Shown: positions 54,035-63,741 of the stretch, one piece after another
Position numbering within the stretch: position 1 is the first letter of the stretch
How the letters are laid out: each line of letters opens with the position of its first letter
Source of the DNA: Mycobacterium colombiense
GTDB taxonomy: Bacteria; Actinomycetota; Actinomycetes; Mycobacteriales; Mycobacteriaceae
Assembly (NCBI RefSeq): GCF_003284975.1
Contig: NZ_QMEU01000013.1
Span: 1-64,000, forward strand
DNA: 64,000 bases
Direction of reading: 5' to 3'
Position numbers and translations under genes: made by a program
Notes under the pieces: model-generated
Databases searched by the model: none
The model's input: the letters and a program-made list of their open reading frames with translations, nothing else
What the model was told of the DNA's origin: nothing

Positions 54035-57000
54035 GCGGCCACCCCCCGCGCGTCGAGGAGGTCCGACAGCGCCGCAACCAACGGCCAGGGCGGCTGCCAA
54101 TCGAAGACCCCCGCCGGATGGCCGTCGAGCACCGGCGTGTCGGCACCACACATGCCCCGCAGGAACAGATACAGGACGCCGCCGAGATGCCGGCTCGGGT
54201 CGTAATCCGCCAACCGCCACCGCAAAAACCGGTGCAGCACAGCGCAATACAGTAACGCTTGCAGCGGATAGTCCGAATGCAACATGGCCTCGGCCATCCG
54301 CGGCCGGTCGTAGTCGGCGGCGGTCAGCGGCCGCTCCGGTTCCCCGAGCCGGTTCGTCTTGTAATCCACCACCACGAACCGGTGCCCGGTGCCGTCCGGA
54401 ACGCGGAGCACGGCGTCGATGGAACCGGTGAGGTATCCACGCAGCGACTGATCGCCCAGGCCGGGTTCGGCCAGCCGGTCGGCATACGATGCCAGCACGT
54501 CGTCGTGCGGCAGGTGCTCGCGCAGCAGCGGCGCCAGATCCGCCAGCCGGACCTGGGTAGCCGTCGAACGACGGTCGCCGCCAGCCAGCGGCAGCTCAAA
54601 GTCCAGCTCGCGCAACCGGTCTGACAACCCGATCTGGCGCAGCGTGATCCCGCCCGTCAACGCCCCCAGCGGTGTGTCATGCATCGGCACCATCGCCGCG
54701 GCCAGCTCCTCGGGGGCAACGGCAACCGGCCACCACGTCGAGTGCGTCCGGATCTGCGCCTCCAGCTCGGCGGCCAGATCCGCGGCGAAGGGATCGGCCG
54801 TCTCGAGCACGGCGTGCACCAGGGTGCCGAACGTGGCGCCCGCGGGAAGCTCGGCCATCGGCGATGGCACGTCCGGCCCGGACACCGCGGACACCAACGG
54901 GATGTCGCCGACTTCGTCGTCGAGTTCACCGATTTCGGGTTCGCTGCTCACCCCGCTGGTTTGCGCCGCCCGGATCAGACCGGAATACGAGGTGCGCCGC
55001 CAGCCGGTGTCGATGCCACGGTGGAAGTGGCGATTCTCCAGGCGCGCCGGCACCGGCTCGGCGGGCAGCGTCGGGGCCGCCGCCACCAGCGACTCCTCGA
55101 TCACCGGCCCGCCGGCCGCCTCCCACTCGCGCAGCCGGGCCAGGGCGTCGTCGTCGGAGACCTTCGCGGGTTCGCACCGGTCCGGCACTACCGGCTCCCC
55201 GGGCCGCCGGCCACGCAGCAGCCGCGACAGGCCGCCGTTGGGCTCGTAGTACGCCGGCGACCACCACGCCACCACCTGGGACTGCGCCCTGGTGAGCGCG
55301 ACGTAGGTCAGGCGGCTGTCGTCGCTGGCGTCCTCTTTGCGGCCCAGCCGCTCGACGGCTTTGAAGTCGGGGCTGTCCTTGCCCCCGACGTGCAGGCAAC
55401 GCGTGCCGTCCTCGTCGTGGAACAGCACCACGTCGCTGTCCTGGGTGTTGCGATGGAATGCGAACGGCAGGTACACGATCGGGTACTGCAGGCCCTTGCT
55501 GACGAAGACGGTCATGATCTGGACGGCGGCGGCGTCGCTGTCGAGCCGGCGATTGCGTTCCGGTGCGCCGCTGCGCTCATCACGTTGTCGGCGCAGCCAA
55601 TCGCGCAGCGCGGGCAGGCTGTAGTGCTCGCGGTGCGCGACATCCTGCAGCAGCTGGGTGACATGGGCCAGGTCGGTCATGTGCCGCTCGCCGCCCTGCC
55701 AGGCGAGCACGCGGTTGCCCATGCCCAGCAATTGGGCGGCCTCGAAGATGGCCGCGACGCCGCGTTCGCGGGCGTGACCGGCCCACTCCCGCAAGGTTTT
55801 CGCGATCCGATCCGTGAGCGCGTCACCGCCGGCCGCCAGCGACTCGGCCGTCTCGCCGAAGAACATCGTCGCCGCGGCCGCGCGCACCATGCCTGGCCGG
55901 TGTGGTTGATCGAAGGCCTCCAGCAGGCACAGCCAGTCCTCGGCCGCCTCGGAGGTGAACACATCGGAGTTGCCGGTGTAGACCGCGGGAACACCCGCAT
56001 CGCAGAGCGCGGTGAAGCAGGCGTGCGCGTCTCGGTGCTTCTCCACGATCACGGCGATATCCCTGGCCTGCAGCGGTCTGCCGGCGAACGTGGCACCGCT
56101 GGCCAGCAGCGCGCGGATGTCCGACGCGAGGTCGGCGCCGATGTGCTCGCGCACCTGGTCGATCGGCAGGTTCGCAACACCGCGGCGGCCCAACGTCTTT
56201 CGCGCCACTACGCGCAGCCGGAACGGCTCGTTGTGCGGCGCACCGGCGAGCCGATGGCCGCGGTGATACGCGTCGACGTCGTTCACCACGATCGCGGGGT
56301 CGCCGAGCTGCGCGCCGCGCAGCACCACCTGCAGCCGCTGCAGCAACGCGGAGTCGCTGCGCCAGTTTGTGTCCAGCGTCTTGCGCTCACCCGCCGTCTC
56401 GGCCGCCCGCAGATACGTGACGATGTCACCGCCGCGAAACGCGTAGATCGCCTGCTTCGGGTCGCCGATGAGGATCACGGTGGAGCGCCCGCTGAACGCC
56501 CGGTCGATCACCTGCCACTGCACCGGGTCGGTGTCCTGGAACTCGTCGACCATGACGATCGGCCAGCGTTGATGCATGCGCAGCCGGGCGGGGGAGCCCT
56601 CGGTGGCCAGCGCCTCGGCCAGCCGGATCAGCAGGTCGTCATAACCGAGCACGCCCAGCCGCCGCTTGCGCGTTTCCAGTTCGGCCAGAACGTCATTGGC
56701 GAACCTGAGGCCGACGGCGGCCCGCGAGTCCGGATCCGGGTCGCGCGGCCGCAGCTGCGTCGACGGGTTCTTCACCACCTCGCGGGCCAGCCGCAGCGCC
56801 TCGCGGTAGTCCAGCACCGGATCGTCGCGCTCCTGGCCGAAGTGGGCCAGGTACAGATCGTCGACGATCTCGATCACCAGGTCATCGAGGCTGTCGAGCA
56901 GCGTCACGCTCGCCGCGGTGTCGCCGGCGACGCCGAGCGAGCGCAACACCAGCTGGCAGAACTGGTGGGTGGTGGCGATCGTCGCCGCGTCGAAACCGGC

Positions 57001-57333
57001 CAGCGCGTCACGGAGACGCTGACGGCGCGCCGCGCGCTGCTCGTCGGTGCCGTCGAGCAGGTGCGCCACCACCTGATTGTCGCCGACGGTGGACGGATCG
57101 CCGAAAGCGCGTACCGCGTCGACCATTTGACAGCGGACGCGTTCGCGCAGCTCCTGGCTGGCGGCCCGGCCGAAGGTGATGAGCAGCATCTGGTCGAGCG
57201 CCGCCACGCCCTCGGCGACATACCGGGTCACCAGCGAAGCCAGCGCGAAAGTCTTGCCGGTTCCCGCGCTGGCCTCCAGCACCGTGGTGGACCGCTCGGC
57301 CGGCAGCGGACCCAACAGGTCAAAGCGTTCCAT
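54031..57333 (-). CDS. recB: RecB, exonuclease V beta subunit
   Basis: This 1100-residue 3'-5' helicase and nuclease has Walker A A-S-A-G-T-G-K-T at residues 21-28. The usual UvrD-type motifs follow (V-D-E-F-Q-D-T-D-P; G-D-P-K-Q-A-I-Y-A-F-R-G-G-D; V-S-K-G-L-Q-Y). The C-terminal nuclease domain has D990-Y-K-T with an upstream Asp in S-I-D-A-V-L, so the metal site is intact. The ATG follows directly on the recC stop (TAGATG), showing tight coupling in the order recC-recB-recD. Confidence 0.95.
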   Translation of the reverse strand: MERFDLLGPLPAERSTTVLEASAGTGKTFALASLVTRYVAEGVAALDQMLLITFGRAASQELRERVRCQMVDAVRAFGDPSTVGDNQVVAHLLDGTDEQRAARRQRLRDALAGFDAATIATTHQFCQLVLRSLGVAGDTAASVTLLDSLDDLVIEIVDDLYLAHFGQERDDPVLDYREALRLAREVVKNPSTQLRPRDPDPDSRAAVGLRFANDVLAELETRKRRLGVLGYDDLLIRLAEALATEGSPARLRMHQRWPIVMVDEFQDTDPVQWQVIDRAFSGRSTVILIGDPKQAIYAFRGGDIVTYLRAAETAGERKTLDTNWRSDSALLQRLQVVLRGAQLGDPAIVVNDVDAYHRGHRLAGAPHNEPFRLRVVARKTLGRRGVANLPIDQVREHIGADLASDIRALLASGATFAGRPLQARDIAVIVEKHRDAHACFTALCDAGVPAVYTGNSDVFTSEAAEDWLCLLEAFDQPHRPGMVRAAAATMFFGETAESLAAGGDALTDRIAKTLREWAGHARERGVAAIFEAAQLLGMGNRVLAWQGGERHMTDLAHVTQLLQDVAHREHYSLPALRDWLRRQRDERSGAPERNRRLDSDAAAVQIMTVFVSKGLQYPIVYLPFAFHRNTQDSDVVLFHDEDGTRCLHVGGKDSPDFKAVERLGRKEDASDDSRLTYVALTRAQSQVVAWWSPAYYEPNGGLSRLLRGRRPGEPVVPDRCEPAKVSDDDALARLREWEAAGGPVIEESLVAAAPTLPAEPVPARLENRHFHRGIDTGWRRTSYSGLIRAAQTSGVSSEPEIGELDDEVGDIPLVSAVSGPDVPSPMAELPAGATFGTLVHAVLETADPFAADLAAELEAQIRTHSTWWPVAVAPEELAAAMVPMHDTPLGALTGGITLRQIGLSDRLRELDFELPLAGGDRRSTATQVRLADLAPLLREHLPHDDVLASYADRLAEPGLGDQSLRGYLTGSIDAVLRVPDGTGHRFVVVDYKTNRLGEPERPLTAADYDRPRMAEAMLHSDYPLQALLYCAVLHRFLRWRLADYDPSRHLGGVLYLFLRGMCGADTPVLDGHPAGVFDWQPPWPLVAALSDLLDARGVAA

Positions 57334-60300
57334 CTACACCGGGCTCCGCTCGGCGCGCAGCATCGGCAACCAGACCCGGGCGGCGTAGGCGCCGAGCCGG
57401 TTGTCTTCGCCGTCGCACTCCTCGCCCGGCCGCACGGGTTGCATCAGCTCATCGAGCGGGGCTCCCTTTCCCCACGCCCGCACGTGCGCCGGGGCCTGGT
57501 CCTCACCCGGGAAGCGGTCACTGGATCTCCACCGGTAACGGGCCTCGGTCACCGGGTCCTCGCCGCCGTGCCGGGCGGCCGCCCAGGCGTAGGACGTCTT
57601 GATGGGCAACGGAATCGGTTCACGCCGCCCGGCGTCGTAGATCGCCACCAGCTCGCGCAGTATCTCGGTGGCGTCCTCACCCTCGCGCGGCCGGCCCAGG
57701 CCCTCCACCCGGGTGGTGGTCCCCCGGCGCATGCGGCCGATGCACACCGCCGACCAATTCCGGCGGGGATCATGAGCGACCAACGCCAGCAACGGGATCC
57801 ACGATTCGAGCAGATGCTTGCCGTCCAGCCGGGAATACGTCACCGACACCAACCGGTCGTCGTACACCGGTGACACCGTGCCGGTGAGGCGCCGCCCGCC
57901 GCCGAGGTCGACGTCGACGTCGTAGGCGGCCGCCGGGCGGTGACTCTCCATGTGACGCATCGCCTCGCGCGCCAGCAGGGCGGCCTGGTCGCGAATCTCG
58001 GTGACCTTGCGCCAGCCCAGCTGACCCGGCGGCAGCGTGCCGCGCCGCCACTCGGCTTGCCGCGCGTCGTCGGGAGTCATGCCGCGCAGGATGTCGCCCA
58101 GCATCCGGTCGCCGACCGTCCACTCCTCGAGGCCGTCGACGTCGACCGGGATCGCGTCCTGTACGCCGTCGACGTCGTAGGGCAGCGTGAATTCCAGTGC
58201 GCGGAAGAAGCCCTTCACCGGGTCTTTGAAGAAGCCGACCAGGTCGGCGAGGATGACGTCGCCGGGCGGCGGGGGCGGCAGCGGCGCCGAGATGAATTTC
58301 GGTCGTTCACCATGGTCGCCGGTGGTCGCGCGGGCCGCGCGCAGCACCGTGGGGTCGAAACTGAACGGCACGTCGGGGACCAGGCCGCCGGGGATCACAT
58401 TGCGAATGTCGAAGGGCTGCAACGGATGTTCGACGACGATGCGGTCGCGCACCTTGGCCGGCGTGGTCACGTCGAGGGTGTCGAGCAGTTCGGCCAGCGG
58501 CACCGCCGGGGGACGCGGCTGCCCCGAGTACTCGTTGGCGCCGGTGTAGGTGATGACCAGTTTCTCGGTGGCCGCGCCGATCGCGTCGAGCAGCAATTGC
58601 CGGTCCTCGGAACGGATGTCGCGTTCGCCGGTCATCGGGCAGCGGGCCAGCGCGTCGTCACCGTCGACGATGCCGAGCCGCGGGAACAGCCCATCGTCGA
58701 GGCCCACCAGGCACACCACCCGGTGTGGCACCGAGCGCATCGGCACCATGGTGCACACCGTGAGGGTGCCGGTGCGGAAGTTGGCCCGTGTCGGGCGACC
58801 GGAGAGGCGCCGGGTCAGCAGCGCGCGAACGTCGGCCAGCCGCAGCGGGGTGGCGGCGCGGGATCCGGCGTGCGCGGCGATCTGGGCGAACTCGCGTTGC
58901 ATCTGACCGGTCTGCCAGGCGTCCGCATCGCTGACCCGGGTCAGCATCGTGGCGCCGTCGGTCAGCGTGGCCAGCCATCCGCTCAGCGGCCGGGCGCCGG
59001 TGAGTGAGTCCAGGACATACTGGAGCCGCGCGACGAATTCGGCGAACTGGCCGGCCAATTGGACGCGATTGCTGCTGACGTCGTCGAGTGGCAGCGTCGC
59101 GTCGATCCACGCGTTCGAATCGTCCGACATCGCGACGCCGGCCAGGATCCGGTCGATGCCGAAACGCCATGTGTTGTGTACGAAGTCGACGTGATAGGGC
59201 CGGCGATGCTGCTGATCCAATCCCCACCGGATGTTGGCCTGCCGGACCCAGCGGGTGATGGCCTCCAGATCGTCGTCGGTGAACCCGAACCGCGCACGCA
59301 CGGGCGGGGCCTGCGCCAGGTTGAGCACCTCGCTGGCCGTCACCCGGCCGGCCGCCAGCGCCAGCAGCTGCGCGGCCACCCCCAGCAGCGGATTGGTCTG
59401 GATCGGCGAGCGGTCCGCCAGCCGCACGCGCAGCTGGTGGGCCGGATGCGCGCCGTGCACCACGTCGCCCAGGCCGAAGTCGGCCACGATCAGCGGCGCG
59501 TAGGTCTCGATGTCCGGGCACATCACCAGGATGTCGCGCGGCTCGAGCGTCGGGTCGTCCTGCAACAGTCCGAGCAGCACCTCGCGCAGCACGTCGACCT
59601 GGCGGGCCGGGCCGTGGCAGTTGTGGATCTGCACCGACCGGTCCTCGGCGGCCAGCGTGCGCCCAAGTGGGCGAACGGCATTGGCGGCGATGTCGCTCTG
59701 CAGCCAGCCGAGCAGTGTCTCCGGGCGGACGTCGCCGGGTAGGTAATCGTCGGTCCGCGCGTCCGCCGGCAGGCTGCGTTGCAGTTCACGCAGGTCTCGT
59801 CCCAGCGTCGCGAGCAGCGGATGGGACACCGCGCGATGGCTGACGTCGTCGCGCCGGGGAATCGCGCCGTGCGCGCCGGCCAGCGCGCGCCACAGCTCGT
59901 CACTGGGGTGCGGTAGCCACAGATGCAGCTCGTGGTGGGCCGCCACCGCCTCCAACAGCTCGACGTCGGTGCGGGTCAATCGGGTATGCCCGAACAGCGA
60001 CAGCCGCGGCGGCAGCGCGCTGGGCGCCGCCTTCAGCCGCGCGATGGTCTCGGCGTGACGGACGTGCGGCGGGTCGGTGGCGACCCGCGCGACCAGCGCC
60101 CGCCACAGCTGCGGCTGCCAGCGCAGGTCCTCGTCGAGATCGCCGATGTCCCCGTTGCCCCAGTCGACGAGCAGCTGCGGGCGCTGCCGGGCGTAGGAGT
60201 CGAACAGCCCGGCCAGCCGGCGCGCGACCTCGTATCGCCTGCCCCGGCGCAGCTCGGCCTCCGCGCCGGTGTGGAAATGACCGACATGGGATGCCAGCGT

Positions 60301-60630
60301 GCGGCACCACGGTTCGTCCAGCGAGCAGTCGATGACCTCCAGCAGGGGCCACACCATGGCGTCCGGAGACCACGGATCGTCGTCGGCGGTGCCGGTGATC
60401 TCGGCGATCAACGAGGCAGGGCTGCGAAACGCCACCCCGGCGCACACCCCGTCGCCGCCGCGCGCCCCGAGCACATGGGACAGCCGCTGGCTGAGCCAAC
60501 GCTCCACGCCGCGCGCGGGCACCACGACCAGTTCGGTGGCGAACGGGTCGGGCAACGGGTTGGCCAGCAGGGCGCCGAGGCCGTCGGCCAGGAGATCGGT
60601 GCGCTCGGCACGGTGCAGATGAAGCGGCAT
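57334..60630 (-). CDS. recC: RecC, exonuclease V gamma subunit
   Basis: This 1098-residue subunit recognises Chi in the E. coli model and holds RecB and RecD together. The fold is helicase-like but without a Walker A, as expected. Recognisable parts are P-A-R-G-V-E-R-W-L near residue 38, F-G-H-T-R-L near the middle and L-E-P-R-D-I-L-V-M-C-P-D-I-E. It is the first gene of the recCBD operon. TATCGT lies nine bases before the ATG and may be its -10 element. Confidence 0.93.
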   Translation of the reverse strand: MPLHLHRAERTDLLADGLGALLANPLPDPFATELVVVPARGVERWLSQRLSHVLGARGGDGVCAGVAFRSPASLIAEITGTADDDPWSPDAMVWPLLEVIDCSLDEPWCRTLASHVGHFHTGAEAELRRGRRYEVARRLAGLFDSYARQRPQLLVDWGNGDIGDLDEDLRWQPQLWRALVARVATDPPHVRHAETIARLKAAPSALPPRLSLFGHTRLTRTDVELLEAVAAHHELHLWLPHPSDELWRALAGAHGAIPRRDDVSHRAVSHPLLATLGRDLRELQRSLPADARTDDYLPGDVRPETLLGWLQSDIAANAVRPLGRTLAAEDRSVQIHNCHGPARQVDVLREVLLGLLQDDPTLEPRDILVMCPDIETYAPLIVADFGLGDVVHGAHPAHQLRVRLADRSPIQTNPLLGVAAQLLALAAGRVTASEVLNLAQAPPVRARFGFTDDDLEAITRWVRQANIRWGLDQQHRRPYHVDFVHNTWRFGIDRILAGVAMSDDSNAWIDATLPLDDVSSNRVQLAGQFAEFVARLQYVLDSLTGARPLSGWLATLTDGATMLTRVSDADAWQTGQMQREFAQIAAHAGSRAATPLRLADVRALLTRRLSGRPTRANFRTGTLTVCTMVPMRSVPHRVVCLVGLDDGLFPRLGIVDGDDALARCPMTGERDIRSEDRQLLLDAIGAATEKLVITYTGANEYSGQPRPPAVPLAELLDTLDVTTPAKVRDRIVVEHPLQPFDIRNVIPGGLVPDVPFSFDPTVLRAARATTGDHGERPKFISAPLPPPPPGDVILADLVGFFKDPVKGFFRALEFTLPYDVDGVQDAIPVDVDGLEEWTVGDRMLGDILRGMTPDDARQAEWRRGTLPPGQLGWRKVTEIRDQAALLAREAMRHMESHRPAAAYDVDVDLGGGRRLTGTVSPVYDDRLVSVTYSRLDGKHLLESWIPLLALVAHDPRRNWSAVCIGRMRRGTTTRVEGLGRPREGEDATEILRELVAIYDAGRREPIPLPIKTSYAWAAARHGGEDPVTEARYRWRSSDRFPGEDQAPAHVRAWGKGAPLDELMQPVRPGEECDGEDNRLGAYAARVWLPMLRAERSPV

Positions 60631-60668
60631 TGCGGTGTCACGATAAACCCCGACACCGACGCGGTGGC

Positions 60669-61535
60669 CTACTTCGCCAGCGTGAACTGGTTGACGTCGA
60701 TGTATCCGGCCCGGAATGCGTCGGCGCAGCCCGTCAGGTACCGCATGTAGCGCTGGTAGACCTCTTCGGACTGGATCTCGACGGCCTCGCGGTGGTGCCC
60801 CTGCAAAGCCTCGGCCCAGTGGTCGAGTGTGCGGGCGTAGTGCAACCGCAGCGACTGCCTGCGTTTCAGGTTGAAACCCATCTTCGAGGCGTGGAACTCC
60901 ACGATCTCGATCGCCGGCAGCTGGCCCCCCGGGAAGATCTCGGTGGCGATGAACTCGTTGAAGCTCGTCTGCTCCTCGGTCATCGGCAGCTCACGCTCGA
61001 CGATCTGCTGCGGGGTCAACATGGTGATGGTGTGCAACAGCATCACCCCGTCCTCGGGCAGGGTGCGGTAGGCCATCGCGAAGAAGTCGTCGTAGCGGTC
61101 GTAGCCGAAGTGCTCGAACGCGCCGATGGAGACGATCCGGTCCGCGTACCCGTCGAACTCTTCCCAGCCGTGCAGTAGCACCTGCTTACTGCGCTCGGTG
61201 TCCAACGAGTCGAAGAGCTTCTGCACGTGCGCGGCCTGGTGCTCGGACAGCGTCAGACCGATGACGTTGACGTCGTAGTTCTCCAGCGCGCGGCGCATCG
61301 TGCCGCCCCAGCCGCACCCGATGTCCAGCAACGTCATGCCCGGTCGCAGGCCCAGCTTGCCCAGCGAGAGGTCCATCTTGCGCAGTTGCGCCTCTTCCAG
61401 CGATATGTCCCGGTTGCGGTCCCAGTACGCGCAGCTATACGTCATGGTGGGATCGAGGAACAACCGGAAGAAGTCGTCGGAGAGGTCGTAATGGGCCTGT
61501 ACCTCTTCGAAGTGCGGTGTCAGGTGCTCTGCCAC
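60669..61535 (-). CDS. Mycolic acid/cyclopropane-type SAM methyltransferase
   Basis: This 288-residue protein of the mycolic acid methyltransferase family (PcaA, CmaA, MmaA, UmaA) has T-P-H-F-E-E-V-Q-A-H-Y-D-L-S-D at the N-terminus. The SAM motif L-L-D-I-G-C-G-W-G-G is near residue 71, with S-I-G-A-F-E-H-F-G, E-I-F-P-G-G-Q-L-P and C-terminal Y-M-R-Y-L-T-G-C. By similarity it is closest to MmaA2/PcaA-like sequences, but I cannot choose the exact reaction (cyclopropanation, hydroxylation or methoxylation). The GTG at 61535 gives the family length. It follows recC on the same strand with 38 bases between them, but the transcripts are probably separate. Confidence 0.88.
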   Translation of the reverse strand: MAEHLTPHFEEVQAHYDLSDDFFRLFLDPTMTYSCAYWDRNRDISLEEAQLRKMDLSLGKLGLRPGMTLLDIGCGWGGTMRRALENYDVNVIGLTLSEHQAAHVQKLFDSLDTERSKQVLLHGWEEFDGYADRIVSIGAFEHFGYDRYDDFFAMAYRTLPEDGVMLLHTITMLTPQQIVERELPMTEEQTSFNEFIATEIFPGGQLPAIEIVEFHASKMGFNLKRRQSLRLHYARTLDHWAEALQGHHREAVEIQSEEVYQRYMRYLTGCADAFRAGYIDVNQFTLAK

Positions 61536-61564
61536 GGCGGCTACCCGCCTTTCTGACTTGGGGC

Positions 61565-61600
61565 CATTCGGTTGTTCACGAGCGGGCCGCTCATTCGGTT
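61565..61600. repeat. Direct repeats flanking a palindrome upstream of the methyltransferase
   Basis: CATTCGGTT occurs at 61565-61573 and 61592-61600. Between them lies GAGCGG-G-CCGCTC (61580-61592), an odd-length perfect palindrome. The array is 30-65 bases upstream of the mycolic methyltransferase start and could bind a regulator. This is inference only. Confidence 0.3.
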
Positions 61601-61830
61601 CATCCCGGCTTCCCGGAAACGCGATAGTCAAACCCAACCGGCCGGCAACCGCGGCCATGGCCGTCTCGCGCAGAACGTGTTGAGCTGTGGCCCAAGGTGT
61701 TTGGCTGCGTTGGCGCCCGTGCACTCACATGTGTCGGGGCTAGACTGCGGGCGAACGCGCAATCGCCACCTGGGAATTCACCAGATCCTACGCCGGTTGA
61801 TGCGGGAAAACAGTTACTGGAGGCAACCAG

Positions 61831-62346
61831 ATGCAAGCTTGGGACGCGATCCGTGCCCGTCGCAATGTCCGGGAGTACCAGCGCAAGCCGATACCGGCCG
61901 AGGACCTGGACCGCATCGCCGAAGCGGGCTGGCGCGCGCCCTCGGCGAAGAACCGCCAGCCGTGGGACTTCGTCATCGTCACCGACGGCGACCAGCTGCA
62001 GGAGCTGTCCACGGTCTGGCGGGGCGCCGGTCACATCGCCGGGGCGGCGGCCGCGATCGCCATCGTGGTCCCGGTGCCGCCCGACGAGCGCCGAGTGGTG
62101 ACCGACAACTACGACGTCGGCCAGGCCACCATGGCGATGATGATCGCCGCCACCGACCTGGGCATCGGGACCGGTCATTCGTCGGTGGGCGAGCAGGACA
62201 AGGCGCGCGCCATTTTGGGCGTGCCCGACGACTACCTGGTGGCTTTCCTGCTCGGGCTGGGCTACCCCGCCGATCGCCCGCTCGCGCCGATCCGCAAGCC
62301 CAACCGGCGGCCGTTCGCCGAGGTGGTACACCACGGCCGCTGGTGA
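61831..62346 (+). CDS. Nitroreductase-family FMN protein
   Basis: This 171-residue protein of the classical FMN nitroreductase fold has R-R-N-V-R-E-Y at the N-terminus (phosphate of FMN), R-A-P-S-A-K-N-R-Q-P-W-D near residue 35, and G-L-G-Y-P-A-D near the end. It is shorter than usual (about 200), lacking part of the middle. A TGGAGG site lies seven bases before the ATG, and a possible -10 element TAGACT lies further upstream. It is divergent from the mycolic methyltransferase and may act on quinones or nitro compounds. Confidence 0.85.
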   Translation: MQAWDAIRARRNVREYQRKPIPAEDLDRIAEAGWRAPSAKNRQPWDFVIVTDGDQLQELSTVWRGAGHIAGAAAAIAIVVPVPPDERRVVTDNYDVGQATMAMMIAATDLGIGTGHSSVGEQDKARAILGVPDDYLVAFLLGLGYPADRPLAPIRKPNRRPFAEVVHHGRW

Positions 62347-62384
62347 GGACCACGACGAAAAACGTTCGGCGCCTTGTCGAGTCG

Positions 62385-62390
62385 TAAGAT
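62385..62390 (+). promoter_or_regulatory. -10 element of the methyltransferase before cynS
   Basis: TAAGAT fits the -10 consensus and ends seven bases before the GTG at 62398, again a leaderless layout. An ATG at 62389 overlaps it and is thus unlikely to be the start. Confidence 0.5.
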
Positions 62391-62397
62391 GATCGGC

Positions 62398-63146
62398 GTG
62401 CACGACCATCGCGGCGATTACGGAATAGACGGTTCCTTCCACACCGTGTCGCCGCGCGCGCAGGCGGTCGGCATCGCCGCTCAGGCTGCCGGCCTGGCCG
62501 CGTTCGCCGGAATCAGCTGGGCGCGCGGCAGGCGGCTACGGGCGGCGTTGGCCGCGGTGTCGTCCGCCGGCGTCGCGGGCGCCGTCGCCCTGTACATGTA
62601 CGCCACCCGGGCCGGAAAATTCGTCGTCTGGGACCGGGTTCTAAGCGACCTGCGCCTGGCGGGCGACGAAACCGTGCTCGACCTCGGCTGTGGCCGGGGC
62701 GCGGTGTTGCTGGCGACGGCCAAACGGTTGCCCCGGGGCCGCGCGATCGGCGTCGACCTGTGGCAGGCCGACCAGACCGACAACTCCGAGCGGGCCACGC
62801 TGGCCAACGCGGTGGCCGAAGGCGTCGCCGATCGGATCGAATTGCACACCGCCGACATGACCGCGCTGCCCTTCGCCGACGAAAGCGTCGACGTGATCGT
62901 CAGCAACCTGGCCATCCACAACATCCCCGGCCACGCCGGCCGGCGCCGGGCGCTCGATGAAGCCGCGCGCGTGCTGCGGCCGGGCGGCGGCTCGCCATCG
63001 CCGACCTGTGGGAGACGCGCCAACACGCCGCCCGGCTGCGCGAACTCGGCTGGCGCAACGTGCGGCGGCGCAATCTCGGCTGGCGCATGTGGTACGGCGG
63101 CCCCTGGTTCTCCACCCGCTTGGTCACCGCCACCAAGCCGGAATGA
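62398..63146 (+). pseudogene. SAM methyltransferase with one-base frameshift
   Basis: This encodes a membrane-anchored class I methyltransferase with hydrophobic segments near 20-45 and 50-65. SAM motif V-L-D-L-G-C-G-R-G is near residue 91, with S-N-L-A-I-H-N-I and V-L-R-P-G-G. At about 62982-62992 a G is missing in what should read R-P-G-G-R-L-A-I-A-D-L. The remaining codons, including W-E-T-R, W-Y-G-G-P-W and V-T-A-T-K-P-E, lie in another frame and end at 63146. In the first frame the reading runs on, without a stop, straight into cynS. Either the gene is damaged or the base is a sequencing error. The start is taken as the leaderless GTG. Confidence 0.75.
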
Positions 63147-63171
63147 GCCCGGGCGGGCATGCTTGAGCGCT

Positions 63172-63627
63172 ATGAACCGAACCGAGATCACCGAACAGGT
63201 CGTTATAGCCCGGATCCGCGAGGGGCTGACGTGGCAGGAGCTGGCCGACACGATCGACCGGCCGCTGCTGTGGACCACGGCCGCGTTGCTCGGCCAGCAC
63301 CCGATTCCGGTGGAGCAGGCCAAGGTGCTGGCCGAAAAGCTCAAGCTCGACGAGTCCGCGGTAGCGGTGCTGGCGGCGCCGACCATGCGCGGGGGCCTGC
63401 CCACCGCGGTCCCCACGGACCCGACCATCTACCGCTTCTACGAGGCCCTGCAGGTCTACGGCGGCGCCCTCAAGGAGGTGATCGCCGAGCAGTTCGGCGA
63501 CGGCATCATGAGCGCCATCAACTTCAGCCTCGACGTGCAGAAGAAGCCGCACCCGTCCGGCGACCGGGTCGTGGTGACGTTCGACGGGAAATTCCTTCCC
63601 TATCAATGGGTTACGGCCGACGACTGA
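63172..63627 (+). CDS. cynS: Cyanase (cyanate hydratase)
   Basis: This 151-residue enzyme converts cyanate and bicarbonate to ammonia and carbon dioxide. It has an N-terminal helix-turn-helix-like part (about 1-75) and the C-terminal active site, with the catalytic Arg88, Glu91 and Ser114 in Y-R-F-Y-E and G-I-M-S-A-I-N. All three match the known residues of E. coli CynS. The length is close to the usual 156. It lies 25 bases after the broken methyltransferase and is probably co-transcribed with it. No bicarbonate-supplying carbonic anhydrase gene is next to it. Confidence 0.93.
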   Translation: MNRTEITEQVVIARIREGLTWQELADTIDRPLLWTTAALLGQHPIPVEQAKVLAEKLKLDESAVAVLAAPTMRGGLPTAVPTDPTIYRFYEALQVYGGALKEVIAEQFGDGIMSAINFSLDVQKKPHPSGDRVVVTFDGKFLPYQWVTADD

Positions 63628-63694
63628 GACGGGGTTGCCGAGTGAAGTGACGGCACGCCGCGCACGTGCCAGACTGGCGTCGAGGAGGCGAGCT

Positions 63695-63729
63695 GAACGC
63701 GGTGGCGGCCATTGGCGGCCACCGCGTTC
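63695..63729. terminator. Strong hairpin between converging cynS and echA3
   Basis: GAACGCGGTGGC (63695-63706) and GCCACCGCGTTC (63718-63729) make a perfect 12-base-pair stem with an 11-base loop. It lies between two converging genes, so it can end both transcripts. Confidence 0.6.
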
Positions 63730-63741
63730 GCCCTTAGCAGT

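Noticed and set aside
54679..57873. 1064-codon plus-strand frame over recB
   Set aside because: Antisense shadow in GC-rich DNA; recB has all expected motifs on the other strand.
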